This document shows, in pieces, positions 27,645 to 39,400 of a stretch of 64,000 nt of DNA. Each line of letters begins with the position of its first letter. Position 1 is the stretch's first letter. The notes below the pieces were generated by a model that had not been told where the DNA came from, made no database searches, and saw nothing but the letters and a program-made list of their open reading frames with translations. Source of the DNA: Trachelipus rathkii (lineage: Eukaryota > Arthropoda > Malacostraca > Isopoda > Trachelipodidae); assembly GCA_015478945.1 (NCBI GenBank), contig JABUQX010014918.1:1-64000 (forward strand), read 5' to 3'. The translations under genes were made by a program, and so were the position numbers.

Positions 27645-27745
27645 ATTGGTCTGGGCTCCCCTGGGGGCTCTCTATCCGTACGAGGAAACCAGGCTACCCT
27701 CAGGATAAATTTTTGTGCACCACAGGCACGGGCTGGTAGAGAAAC
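27645..27745. other. Small GC-rich island
   Basis: About 100 bp of GC-rich sequence, including a short near-palindrome gggctcccctgggggctc (27,651-27,668), sits between a TA array and AT-rich DNA. It may be a fragment of a retroposon, but I found no box A/box B pair or other signature. Confidence 0.35.
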
Positions 27746-28010
27746 CTTTGAAAATATGCTCGATGAAATTATGTATGATAATCTGTTAAGTCACGGCAGA
27801 TCTCTTATATATTATAAAGTATTTCACATGTTATTTTATTGTTGATTAATAAATAAAGCACTAAAGGAAGATGATAATAGTTTTAACAATTCATTGTTAG
27901 AACGATATTGCATTTTCTTCATGTTTATTCAATTCTTAATTATTGTGAACGCAGTTCATACAAATGGTTCTGTTGTAAAGGACTAATTGAGGTCGATTTT
28001 TGCTAATGAT
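27746..28010. other. Anonymous AT-rich sequence
   Basis: No repeat or gene recognised. Confidence 0.4.
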
Positions 28011-28198
28011 CAAGAGAGAGAGAGGAGAATGTAGAGAGAGAGAGAAGGAGAGAGAGAAGAAAGATGATATCATCGTTTTTAAAGATGAAAGTGAGAGAGT
28101 AATTAAAATGAAATTAGCGTAGGAGACTTGACGAAGGAGAAGAAAGTTAAGAAAGCATATTGAAAACTCCAGAAGAAGAGAGATAAGAAGAGAAAGGG
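28011..28198 (+). repeat. (GA)n polypurine tract
   Basis: A core of imperfect GA dinucleotides (28011-28067) is followed by purine-rich sequence to about 28,198. Long mirror-like purine runs can form triplex DNA, but here they are best read as a microsatellite. Similar GA tracts lie at 31.7 and 60.1 kb. Confidence 0.8.
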
Positions 28199-30540
28199 CA
28201 CAAGAATTTCAGAGTTTTATAATCTTTATTTATATTTGTAATCTAGATTATTTTTTGTTAATTAGGTTTAAAAGATGGCTTGTTTTCATTTTTATAATTA
28301 ATATATATTATATATTATTTTTTATCTAGTTCAATTGATTTTTATATATATTATATTATATCTATTTATTTTAATATATATTAATTATTATATTTCGTTA
28401 TATTTATATTTATTTATGTATAGTGTGTTCATGATAAATAATTATGAGAATTTATTATGATTCATTTATTAACATTATTGCTACGTCTTAATTAAAATGT
28501 TCAAATTAGGTGAATTATTACTATTAATATATATTATTTATAGTTATATTATATTATATGGTTTATTTAATTAATTTATTTTATATATATATATAATATA
28601 GTATATAAATGATAAATTATCATATTTTATACTATATATTTATACTAGTAATAATTAATATAATAAGATAAATATGTAATAATTTAATTTTTAAATTAAT
28701 AAATATTCCATATTATTTATTATTATATAATAATTGATGGAAAAACAATTTTTATATACTTATATAAATATATATAAATTAATTATATATAAAAATAATA
28801 ATATAATTTAATTAAATATTTAAAATAAATTAATTAATAATTAATTCATATAAATAAATGTATATTTAATTTAATATTACTGTACCGTATCAACATCATT
28901 TATTTTATATAAAGGAGTAATTGAAAATTAAATATTGAGAGAGGATAATTTATTAAAAGATATTATTTAGCTATATTTAAATAATTAATATAAATTAATT
29001 TGAATAGCAGTTATACTTTAATTACGCTACGAATCTATTACATCCTTATCATATAAAAAATACCTTCGCAAAAGCACCACCATTTTACTTTATTTATTTT
29101 CCGATGGCATGTTTGTTTTGGCGATTGTAAATTCAAACTACCTCCTTAATAAGGCTTAAATCTGCATATAAAAATTCATATATAATAAATTTTACTGCAT
29201 CGTTAAAAATTAAAATAACATCATTGGTACCGTAAGTTACTATTAATCATTACACTATGTAACACATTTTTTATTCACTATTTATGAAATCTTAAATATA
29301 TTTTTATATATTGTATATCAATATGAGCAACATCAGGACATCACTATTAAATCCGCAATGATTTAATTTATTAATAATATGTCATATATTATTCCGTTTT
29401 GATTCATTATGGCACAGTAGGACTTTTTGTAATTATTTATTTCCTCATCATAATATTTAATTATTTGTATAAAATTTTTAGAAAAAGAATTTTACTTACA
29501 TTTATTTAGTTGCTGATTGGTAGGGAGGGATATAATAATTTATTTATTCTACATTTATTCTACTATGTTTAATGTTCGCCCTAATTTAATTTATTATAAG
29601 AAATGTAATTTTATATATATTCCAATTTGTCCCAATTTTAATAATTAAATACTATTCTGTTATTAAATGAATGGCAAAAATAGATTTTACTCTTTCAAAA
29701 TTATATTGTTAAATATATATTAGTTTCCATTATCAATGTTTTCAAATCTCTTCTTTGCAGATAGACAGTTACATCATTTTGCTAATATACTATCAGTTAT
29801 TATATTTATGAGGAGAGAAATAGTTTAGGGATGATGATAATAATTTATAATAAACATAAATTCATCACAAAAAAATTGAAAAGTACGTTTGATATAATTT
29901 TTAGGTAGTATATTTATGCCTTTATATTTATTTTATTTTATAGTATATTGTATATTGTATTTTATAGTATTTATTCCTTTATTTTATATTTTATTTTTTA
30001 TTGTATTATTGTACTATTTTATACTACAGTATTAATAAATTATAAGGCCTGAATTTATTTTTTTAGTTTATGATGGACATTATAGGGTTTACATTAATTT
30101 ATAAAATCAAGTTATATTAATCTTAATATGTGGTACATTTTATTAGATACAGCACGAAAACAATAATCCTATTCAATTATTCTTAGAATGTGACATAACC
30201 GAAATATTGCGATATTAAGACAAATCAATTTTTAGTCATAAGATGTTATTGATATATTGATTATTATAAATAAAAAGTTTGCACAGACAAGGGGATTTTT
30301 AACAAGTATTAGATTCCAATAATTTTAATTATATTTATTTATAAAATGTGTGTTAGTATCCACAGTATATACATTTAAATTTATATTACAGATAGGTGTG
30401 AGTAAAGAACGAATATCCTGACATATAATAAATTCTAATTTAATACGTTTGATATATAAAATAAAGACTACAGATCGTATTAAGTATTCGAAACGAATTA
30501 GTGAGATGTCATGATCGTTCTAAGTGATTCAAAAATAAAA
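28199..30540. other. Very AT-rich anonymous region
   Basis: More than 2 kb of AT-rich DNA with patches of TA and AAT runs (especially 28,285-28,860) and a degenerate pentanucleotide-like patch (tattttatag/tattgtat words) at about 29,925-30,030. No gene, RNA or transposon signal was recognised. Confidence 0.5.
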
Positions 30541-31140
30541 TAAAATGAAATGAAAAATAAAAATAAAATTAGGTATACGAAAAATATTCTTGAAGTATAT
30601 AATCTAATTTCGATTCATTTTCTGAATGGCGATAATTTTACCTATTATTATTATAAGTATATCATATATATTAATATATATAGAAATTTCGTTCCTCATT
30701 ATTTAATAATAAAGAATATTTTCAATCTAATTATACGGCAAGCTCATTGGCTGAAAATGCTTATGTCAAATATTTGGAATCCGCTTCTCTGAGTTGGATA
30801 ACAAAGGTATAATTTTATTTTATGACATTCACTGGTACCTTGTTTATTTTTCAGTTTAGGATTATAAAAATATCCTCAAAATTATATAATTATATTATAT
30901 TTCTATCTTATTATTTATTACTTAATATTCAATGTATATATTATATTATATATATATATATATTATTATTATTATTATTATATATTATAATATTAATTAA
31001 TTTAATTATCAAGTAATAATATATATTATATATTATATTATTAATTATATATATAATATTATATATTAATATATATATATATAATTATTATATATATATT
31101 ATATTATAATATTATTATATATATTATTAATAGTTTAAAT
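30541..31140. repeat. AT-rich tract ending in TA/TAT microsatellites
   Basis: This includes a TAT run at 30961-30980 and TA arrays to about 31,140. The short + frames at 30550-30792 and 30822-31016 translate mainly to Ile, Tyr, Asn and Lys because of composition, and I do not regard them as genes. Confidence 0.65.
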
Positions 31141-31715
31141 TCAGATATTATTAGTTTAATTAAAATTAAATCTTATTTGACAGTATTGTGGAACTTCCCA
31201 TTATATATCTAAAGATAATAGATTATATATTATATTACTAAATACCTTTTGGTTTTTCTATAGCAAACTCCCAATATTCTAATAAAAGAGAACTGTCTAT
31301 GCAAATTAATGGGACGCTAATTGTCTATGGGACTTATTTCGAGGACTGTGACTAGTAGGCTAGTAAGGATTTTGATGACGTACAAACAGGCGTGATTGAT
31401 TCGATTTGTGACAAATATCAGGGTCAATCATTTTTGATTTTTGTTATGTACGTAATGGGGGTATGATGTGTGAATATTTTTGGTTAAAGGTGTACATAAT
31501 TCACGTTTTATGGATGAAAGGTAAATACTGTGTATTTTGAGGTTATACAGTTGTTCAACGAGATTTTTGCTTGATTTTGTTATGAGGGAACAATTATAAT
31601 ACGTTTCAGAGCACGCCTTTTTTTGAACAAGAGCACTCCAAGCGTAAATTTGTTCGATGGGGAATAGAGAGACGGTTCCTGTAGAGAGGCTATTTTGATG
31701 AGTTACGAGATTGTT
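31141..31715. other. Anonymous sequence, G-leaning + strand
   Basis: No recognised element. A 109-codon minus-strand frame spans 31428-31757, but its N-terminus (a Ser run) is only the translated purine tract and the rest has no known motif. It is not called as a gene. Confidence 0.4.
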
Positions 31716-31845
31716 GATAGATAGAGAGAGAGAAGGGGAGGAGGAGGAAGAAGACATATTTGCTTGTTAACGAGAAAGAGAAATTGAAGATGGAAGAAGA
31801 CGAAGAGAGAAAGATACAATGAGGAATCGAAAGAGAAAAGATGAC
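31716..31845 (+). repeat. GA/GGA polypurine tract
   Basis: Purine-rich repeats (gagagaga, ggaggaggaagaaga) cover 31,716-31,755 and 31,773-31,845. About 520 bp downstream the complementary composition (CT-rich, 32,369-32,465) appears, so the two tracts face each other as a loose inverted pair. Confidence 0.75.
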
Positions 31846-32010
31846 CTGCAAAATGATAGATTTAGAATGGAAGTAGATGATTCCATGATAGTAAAGGGAG
31901 AATTTTCTATAACTAAATTGATAACCAAGCGTATAATATTGCCGGTTAAGTTAGCAGTGCTGGAAGCTAACTCTAGTACTAGCTCTGAGAAGAGTTCGGA
32001 GGGTTTCTAG
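31819..32010 (+). CDS. Short hypothetical frame, basic N-terminus; coding status doubtful
   Basis: A 63-codon ATG-to-TAG frame that starts inside the polypurine tract, so its Arg/Lys-rich beginning (MRNRKRKDD) may be nothing more than translated GA repeat. The middle is mixed, with ITKLITKRIILPVKLAVLEA, and the end is Ser/Glu-rich. I see no domain, signal peptide or membrane segment. It is given because it is bracketed by the opposed purine and pyrimidine tracts and has less extreme composition than most frames here. Chance is the leading explanation, given its length and surroundings. Confidence 0.12.
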   Translation: MRNRKRKDDLQNDRFRMEVDDSMIVKGEFSITKLITKRIILPVKLAVLEANSSTSSEKSSEGF

Positions 32011-32368
32011 AGTTAATATCATAGATGTTTGGAGCAAAGCACCTGAGCGAGCTGGTTTTTGGAATTCTTTGTCATTATTTGTATCACACTTTTGGAAATT
32101 TCGCTGTTAAAGCATGCAAAATCTTTTCATTATCTCTCTTTTAATACTTTTTCAAGATGTTATCATTTGCTTCACATCATGCTCCTTTCATCCTAAATTA
32201 TTAACGGTAAAATCTCATTAATTTCGATCTGAATAACAAAACTCTTAAGGTGCTGGAGTTTATTTATTCTTTTTTTTTTAGAGTATTTTCTCCTCTTATC
32301 GTTTATTAAATTATTATTTAAAACGTCCTTTGGATCTTAGGTCTTCTCTAATTCCTTAACCGCCAGGG
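32011..32368. other. Anonymous sequence between opposed tracts
   Basis: No recognised feature apart from a T9 run near 32,271. Confidence 0.4.
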
Positions 32369-32466
32369 TCTCTCACGTCTCTCTTCTTCTTTCTCCTCCT
32401 CCATCAGTCATCAGATATACCGCTCTACATATGTCCTCTCAAGGACTCTCTTCTCGTCTCTCTCGT
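32369..32466 (-). repeat. CT polypyrimidine tract (GA on the - strand)
   Basis: Runs such as tctcttcttctttctcctcctcc (in pieces) and tctcttctcgtctctctcg give a pyrimidine-rich + strand. It is the inverted counterpart of the purine tract at 31,716-31,845. Confidence 0.75.
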
Positions 32467-34176
32467 TCGAAAATTCTTCTCTGCTTAGAATTTATCTTTT
32501 ACACATTTCTAAAAGCGAATGCTAGTTGTCCTTACATTTTTCATTTATGAAAGTTTATATTGCCACCAACTCGTTAAAATGATTCATTATTATTATTTAA
32601 AATGAATGCTCGTTATATATATATTCTTATTTCTCTTTAATTTAACCAATCTTATCCTATAGGTGATATTACCTTTTATATAGATAAATTTATTCTTACA
32701 TCTTCCTGAACAAATTAATATTATATATGCATATAATATATATATATATACCGTATATATACTAGGTGCGACACAACTAGTGTTTCTTTCTTTTAGCTAC
32801 GAGGATTCGTAAGTTAAAATCGGGGATATCAGACAGGTACATGTAAAAAAGGACGATTCCAAAGTCTAGAAAGGAACTCTTTATCGCGGAGCCAACAGCA
32901 TCTGCAGCTGGTGGCTTAGCTACACCAGACGTTTACAATATTCTGTATATCATCTAAGGATAATTGCGAGTCCTAGGTAATTGGATTTCCCGCTATATTT
33001 TTATGAACAAAAAATTTATTCACGGCGCGAGAGATCTTTGATCTTTAAAGGGTTAGCAAAGTTCTTCCCTTCTCTTAGGTGTCTCTGAGAATTTGAGCAC
33101 CCCCTGAGAATTAGGTTGGGTTCCACCAACATGGATATTAAGGAACTAGCTAGTTGCATATAACACTTGAATGAAGGGTGGTTTCGGCAGATCTATGTTA
33201 TTGGAACTCACATCTCAACAATATAAACTAAAATTTATAAAGATTATATCTGAATTTTATATATATGATCTTTTTTTTTATAAAATTAGCAAAATTTTAT
33301 TTTCTTAAATTGTTTTTCTTTTATTAATTGTTATTTTAAGTAAAATGAATATTAGTTCATAGATTTTTGGATGTTATCAATACTAATAGATACATTAAAT
33401 TGTATTTATATATGTTATAAATATTTAATATATTATAATCAATTTTATATTATTCCTATTATGATAGAGTTTAAAGGACCTAAAAATATTTTTTTATTAC
33501 TATAATCAATTATGTTAAAATTTTCTCCTAAATATTTACTATATCATTTATATGGTTTCAAAAATTATTATTTGTATGAAATTTTTCATAATGTAATTTT
33601 CTATTCCAATAATGAATGCTAAACAAAATTTTCGACTAAAACTCCGAGTTAAAAATCTTAAACGGATATAGATTACGAGCTGATTGTTCATAAAGTTTTC
33701 AATGATTTTTTTACATGTTCCAACTTAATATATTGTCATTTTTATTTTACCTGTCACTTGTTCATTTATATTAAACTAGAATAGACATGTATTTTTTATA
33801 TAACTAATTAAATATATATTATTATATAATTATTTATAAATTTAATAAAATTTAATCAATAATATTGTTATTATTAAATTAAAAAGAATTTTATATGATT
33901 ATTGAGATTTTATAAGTTATATTATTATTAGATTTGTTTATATGTTTTATTATTTATTATATAGATTTGATTAAATATTATATAATTTATTTAATTATTA
34001 TAATAATATATTATATAATATTATATTATTGTTAATATAATATTAATATAAATTTATTATATTTATATTATTGGCTTTAACGTATATAATATAATTTATA
34101 ATATAAGAAGAATATAAGAAACAATATCAATTAATATATTAGTACAATAGACCAATATTATATATATATAATCTTA

Positions 34177-34210
<34 letters not shown>

Positions 34211-34370
34211 CTTTATAATGACAATTATACTCGATCATAGAATACATCGTTGTGCTATTTCTGTTCGATTGAACTACATAATAATAATAATAATAGATTG
34301 ATTTACATAACGAATGAGAGTGATTTTTCCTCAATTTCTATCTTTTTCTGAAGGATAATGTAATGTTATT
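32467..34370. other. AT-rich anonymous region with small microsatellites
   Basis: A GC-balanced patch (about 32,770-33,200) matches nothing I recognise. From 33,230 the sequence is very AT-rich. A clean AAT run lies at 34181-34209 and a shorter one at about 34,278-34,294. Confidence 0.5.
34181..34209. repeat. (AAT)n microsatellite
   Basis: Nearly ten uninterrupted AAT units, making it one of the few perfect trinucleotide runs in the window. Confidence 0.9.
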
Positions 34371-35610
34371 TATGATTGCACTCCAGAACTGTGTTCTAGA
34401 TTTTCGTGTTGTGAAAAAAATCGACAAACTTGTCCCTGACAAAACGAAAGGCATATGCTTAATATGCTTTTAGGCCTATTTTCGCTTTTAAGCTTTTTGC
34501 CACCTGAGTCTTCTCATAGGTGAAAGGTAAACAGTTAAATCGTTCGATTTACTTGCGACAATGAGACTGATCAGCATATAAATCGTCTGCGTAAAACCAG
34601 TTGCGATAGCCACATATTGTGGAAATTTGATCAGGGTAGTAACACGCTCTCGCGGGTGGTTCAGCTGTTTAATAAAAATGATAGACTTGCTGACTGTTCG
34701 TAAATTGGGTTTAGATGGGACGAGATGGAAAATAAGCTATACGTTATTCGAGCACTACTCAGAAAACTGCATGTCAAAGGGTATGTATAAAGCGCAACAT
34801 CTGTTCACAAGAGACAAAAACTCTGGAAAGGATCAAACGTGTTGGGAGAAGATGAGATGGCCTTTTGGGCAAAGTTTAGTTGACTGGCAGATGCTTTTAT
34901 GCTTGGTGTTAAAAGTCGTTCAGTGTGAAAAGTGGTTTAAGCGCGCGTTATAATGTCCTAAGACCAGGTCTAGAGAGGAACTGTCATAGGCGATTCAGAA
35001 ATCGCCCACTAATTGGGATCAAGAACGCTACGTGTCAGAAAAAGGTCTTTGAGATGTTTTTTAACGTGAGCTTCAGCACCATGATGCCCGCATTATACAG
35101 TCAGGTAACGCAAGTCCCCTCCACGGGACAGGTACACGAGTTCAGTTTCAAAAAAGCAATCAGAACTTTCCTGGCTCAGCATGCAGACGAACCTAAAAGA
35201 AATGCGTATGCACCCAGCTCAAAAAGGAGACGCGTGTACGTATATGAGGTAATCTAGAGAACTATTCGCTCTGACGCACATTCACGGAGCCCTAAGTCCG
35301 CACAGAAACACCCCGAGATGCGCAGGCCGACTCTTCCTTCGATGCAAGAATTTAGAAACGACAAAATATGAAAAACAGAACGGCACAAAGACGCGAGAAA
35401 ACCCTAAGTTTGCGGACCTTGTGGTTATCCTAGAGAAGCTAGTTACCGGCGAGCACAGATTTGGACGCTAGTCCACAACACGGTACTGCACGGAGCACTT
35501 AAAATACAGATAGTCACTCGCACCATATATATGATACCATTCACGCCCATAAGCAAGGACTTGTAGCAGACCAGACGATGAGTAAAAGGCTCGACGTAAC
35601 ATATATATAT
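34371..35610. other. GC-balanced island, best candidate for non-repeat content
   Basis: About 1.2 kb with visibly more G and C than anything for several kb on either side. It contains two overlapping + strand frames (see the 34627-35257 entry) and then about 350 bp (35,258-35,610) of similar composition without a frame. The edges are abrupt, particularly on the right, where a TA-rich tract starts. It could be an exon-bearing remnant, an old insertion or transferred DNA. Nothing in it identifies which. Confidence 0.35.
34627..35257 (+). pseudogene. Two frameshift-linked hypothetical frames
   Basis: The first frame (34627-34953, 108 codons) overlaps the second (34925-35257, 110 codons) by 29 bases in a different frame. 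One indel near 34,930-34,950 would therefore join them into about 210 codons. The first contains a LDGTRWKISYTLFEHYSENC stretch; the second ends in a basic SSKRRR patch that could act as a nuclear signal if expressed. I recognise no domain, fold signature or family. At this base composition, frames of about 110 codons are expected occasionally by chance. It is called only as a possible broken coding remnant, and chance is at least equally likely. Confidence 0.15.
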
Positions 35611-36030
35611 GAACATTATATTATATATTGATTATATATATAAAATAATAATAAATAAAAATTTAATATATTAATAATAATAATATAAAATTTTAGCTGT
35701 ATATTAAAACTAGTATATATTAATTAATAATATAAATATAGTAATTATATAAATATAATTAATATATTAAGCATAAATTAAAATAAGTAATATATAATAT
35801 AATTAATTAAGTAATAATATTAAGTTTATTATTAAATAAATAATATATTATATAAATTAATTAATTATATGATACTATTGATATATAGATAGAGTGCAAG
35901 TCTATTGTTAAAAATTTTAAAAATGAAATATAATGTTTAATATATATATAATGAAATAATATTCTATATATAATAATTATAATTAAAGTAATATTATTAT
36001 ATATATGCAATAATAAATACATTTATAATA
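35611..36030. repeat. TA/AAT-rich tract
   Basis: Almost only A and T, with aataataata and tatata words. It marks the abrupt right edge of the GC-balanced island. Confidence 0.7.
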
Positions 36031-36400
36031 AATACTAAAGTGTTCTTCTGTTCTATACCCATTCCAGATAGTTGATAATTAATATTAAATTAATGATTAA
36101 TATATTACACTATATTTATAACATTTTTTTAATCTCCTAAGGTAAGTTGGGACTATAATAATAATCAATTAATGAATAATAATGAATGTAGCAACTCATT
36201 ATGATAAAGATGTTAAATCAGAGTAAATACTATCGGGGGTGACACATTTACGGTTATTAGATCTATCAATTGTCACTGCATCGTGATTGGGTGTCATTCC
36301 CTATCCAGAGATCCTCAAGAGAAATATATTATTGATTCCATGATTGAATTCATATAATTCTTGTGTTTTGGAGAAGTATTGATTATTAAACTTAGGGAAG
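36031..36400. other. Anonymous mixed sequence
   Basis: Nothing recognised. Confidence 0.4.
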
Positions 36401-39400
36401 AAGTGCAAAAAAGCTGGGTATTACGTATTACTGAGACTTAAATATTTTACTTTAGAGTTGGAGTAATAGCGATATATTAGGTGGTTTAAGTTGTTTAGAA
36501 TTATCTGTGTTTATAGTATAATTGTGAAGTTAGATGTACATAATAATGTGAATGTGTCAGAATCTTAGCTTATGAGTGCCAAAAAGATTTAAGACCTAGA
36601 GACCTAGTGTGTCATAAGCTAGTCAGTTATGGAATTTGGCATGAGAAAGAGTAGGATTCGTACACACAGTAGAGTAGTATTTTTAACTGGGTTTGTGCGC
36701 GAAAAACAAAGTTTTGATTTGTCTGCGGCTGTGGCTTTTGAGGATATTTTTTTAAAATTTCTAATGGGGTTTTCTCTGGTCTCCGTATTAAGTGATTTTT
36801 TGACTTTATGTTATTTAGTATTTTCCTTTGGATTTGTTTATGTTGTATCGAAACCATTGCGTAACTGAGCGTGTTGTAGGCCAACTGAATGAGCACTTGG
36901 TCCGGTTTAGGGGGATTTTTGGCCGGAGGAAGGATTTAGTGTGGTTTTGGGCTTTTATAACGAGTGGTGATGTGGGAGGGAGTAGAAATACACGTCTTGT
37001 AAGTTTCTTAGAATTTGTTTTTGTATTTATTTGTGTGGTGTGTATCACCGATTCGTAGTTGGGCCATGGCTGCTATGGGTATGATCGTTCTAGAGAGGTA
37101 TGCATTATGTGTGCAAGTGGGTATTTGGGTATTTTTCGATAGAAATTGGGTGGTCACTATCTATGTATTCAGTGTCCCGGGGTGTGTCTCATGGGGTTAG
37201 GATATTGAGTTTTCTTCTGTTTAATATAATAGGTTGTCTGTTTTGGGTATTTGTGTATATGTCTTATGATATAGTGTACCAGTCAGCTACAGTAGTATAT
37301 AAGTGATCTCTTTAAAGCTTTGTGTTCTGTATTGGTTTTGGAGTATTCCTTTTTAAGGTTATTTTTTATCTATGTCTTAAGAAGTGGTTTGCCAGGTATG
37401 TGGTAACGATAAGTGTTTAAGGTAGTCGGATGAAAATGTTATTTAGTTTGTACTATTATTGAGTTAGGTAATATCATATAGTATTGTATGTGATGATTAG
37501 GGATGAGTTTGAGTGTATGTTGTTTAGTTTGAGTAGATCTTGAGTTCAATATCATAATATTATTAGCGAAGTATAATTATAGTCGCAGTAGAGATGGTTT
37601 TCTTTTATGATAATATTATTAGTTTTTACTTGTTATTCGCAATTTATAATATTGTTTATTGTAGTCTGTGAAGTGTGGAATTAATGTGTGTGCCTAAAAT
37701 ATTTTAACTATATATATATAATTATATATAGTATGATATTCTAGTATATATATTATATATAGTATATATATATATAATAGTTATCGACTCACGTATATAA
37801 GTTATAATCGCATTGATCTTCGTAAATTGTGTTATTTTTTAACACCTAGACATAGGTAAGTGATCTATTTTGTGAAGTTTCTGTTATCGATTTAACCAGG
37901 CGTTAAAGTTTAACGCTTATGTAATTTTTGAACTATTAGGTCGAGAATATGAATGCTAACACTTTAGTAAAAAGTATTTTAAATCTTGTATTTATATTTA
38001 GCGTGGTCAGTAGTTCATGATACAATGATATCTCCTACAAAGCAGTGTGGAGAAGGTCAACGTGGTAGGGGTTCTTAGTTTGATTTTTGACAGAGTAGTT
38101 TTAGCCATTTTGGTGATTATTGCTGAGTATATCTTTTTTTAATACATTTGCTCTGCATCCTATTGTTAGCCATTTTTAGTTTTGAGTTCAATAATGTATG
38201 TTTCTTGATTTAGTTACAGGTTGGTGTCAGTCCCCTTAGGTATGGGTCGTAACATTATTATCTAATTCTCTTATCTGGTGATGCCTCATAGGCATCAATT
38301 GGTTGGTCTAGACTCGATAACTTAAATAAGCCTCATCCCAACTGTCGTTCGACCAACAATGCATTAGTGTCTTTCTTCTTCTTACTTTTACTGCAATTTT
38401 TGTGCGCTGTACTGGTTTTTGTGCGAGAGATTGAGGTATGTAACTTCTGAAAAATTACTCAAATTTCACTACAAGTTCACTAATTGTATTAAGAGTTCGT
38501 AAAGCGAGAGTTGGAGTATAGATTTTCTTCCTTACGAGAGTCCCAGTTTTTGGCTGCACGCAAGCGTATGGTGGATGGTGAAATTTCTTTTGGGCGCTTA
38601 GAGCGGGAGTTCGCTAATATGCGTTTGCGTCCAGTGGATATATATGGTATATTTCAAGTATTACCTTCATTCTGGGTAATATTTATGCTATTTAGTTTTA
38701 TGATTTTGTATTTATTATGTGCTGTTTCTGTTATCCTGATTTAATGGAATAATTGTATTGATATTATGTTATACCATAATTATTCTTTAGGGCGGTGTAG
38801 GTGTGGAATTTATAGTGTGATATTTTATGTGTTATCATTATATTTATATTATGAGTATCCAATGATTGAGGTGTTTATTGTGAATTTTAATGAACTGGTG
38901 TACTGGTGTTCAGGGAGTTTAAATTGCTTGTTGTGGTTTTTGTGGTCGATAGTTTTGTCTATGGAGATTTTTATGTTTGTTTTTCGTAGGTGATTAGTTT
39001 ATGGTATTTTTGTGAGGAGGTAATCAAGTATTATATATATATCTGTTAATATTGTATGGTAGTATAGTATATACTAGCCCGTTGGATGAGTATCTGTACA
39101 CGATATCCGTTCACTGTCCCATATGTTATTAGTAGGTTGTGTGAGTACCTATCGGTTTCACTGATAACTTTGGTTTCAGGGGTTGGAGTTGTATTTTGAA
39201 TATTTGAGTTTTTGCAGGTACACCTAGTAATCTAGTCTATATATTTTCAAGGGATTTGTGTTTTTGGATGTGGATTCTTTCTTTTAGTGTATGAATTTAG
39301 TATTTAGTAATTTAGTTATTAAAGTTATTTTTATTATTGATTATTTATTATGTTTGCTTAGTATGTAATAGAAGGTGATATACCATTATTATTTAGTAAA

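Noticed and set aside
31428..31757. 109-codon minus-strand frame starting with a Ser run
   Set aside because: The Ser-rich start is the translated GGA/GA tract and the remainder has no recognisable family.
36627..37306. Cluster of overlapping frames on both strands
   Set aside because: G+T-skewed composition removes stop codons. The frames conflict with each other and show no domain.
38511..38993. Hydrophobic + frames resembling mitochondrial-type membrane proteins
   Set aside because: I considered a nuclear mitochondrial insert. No respiratory-protein motif appears, even allowing TGA as Trp. T/G-rich composition explains the hydrophobicity.
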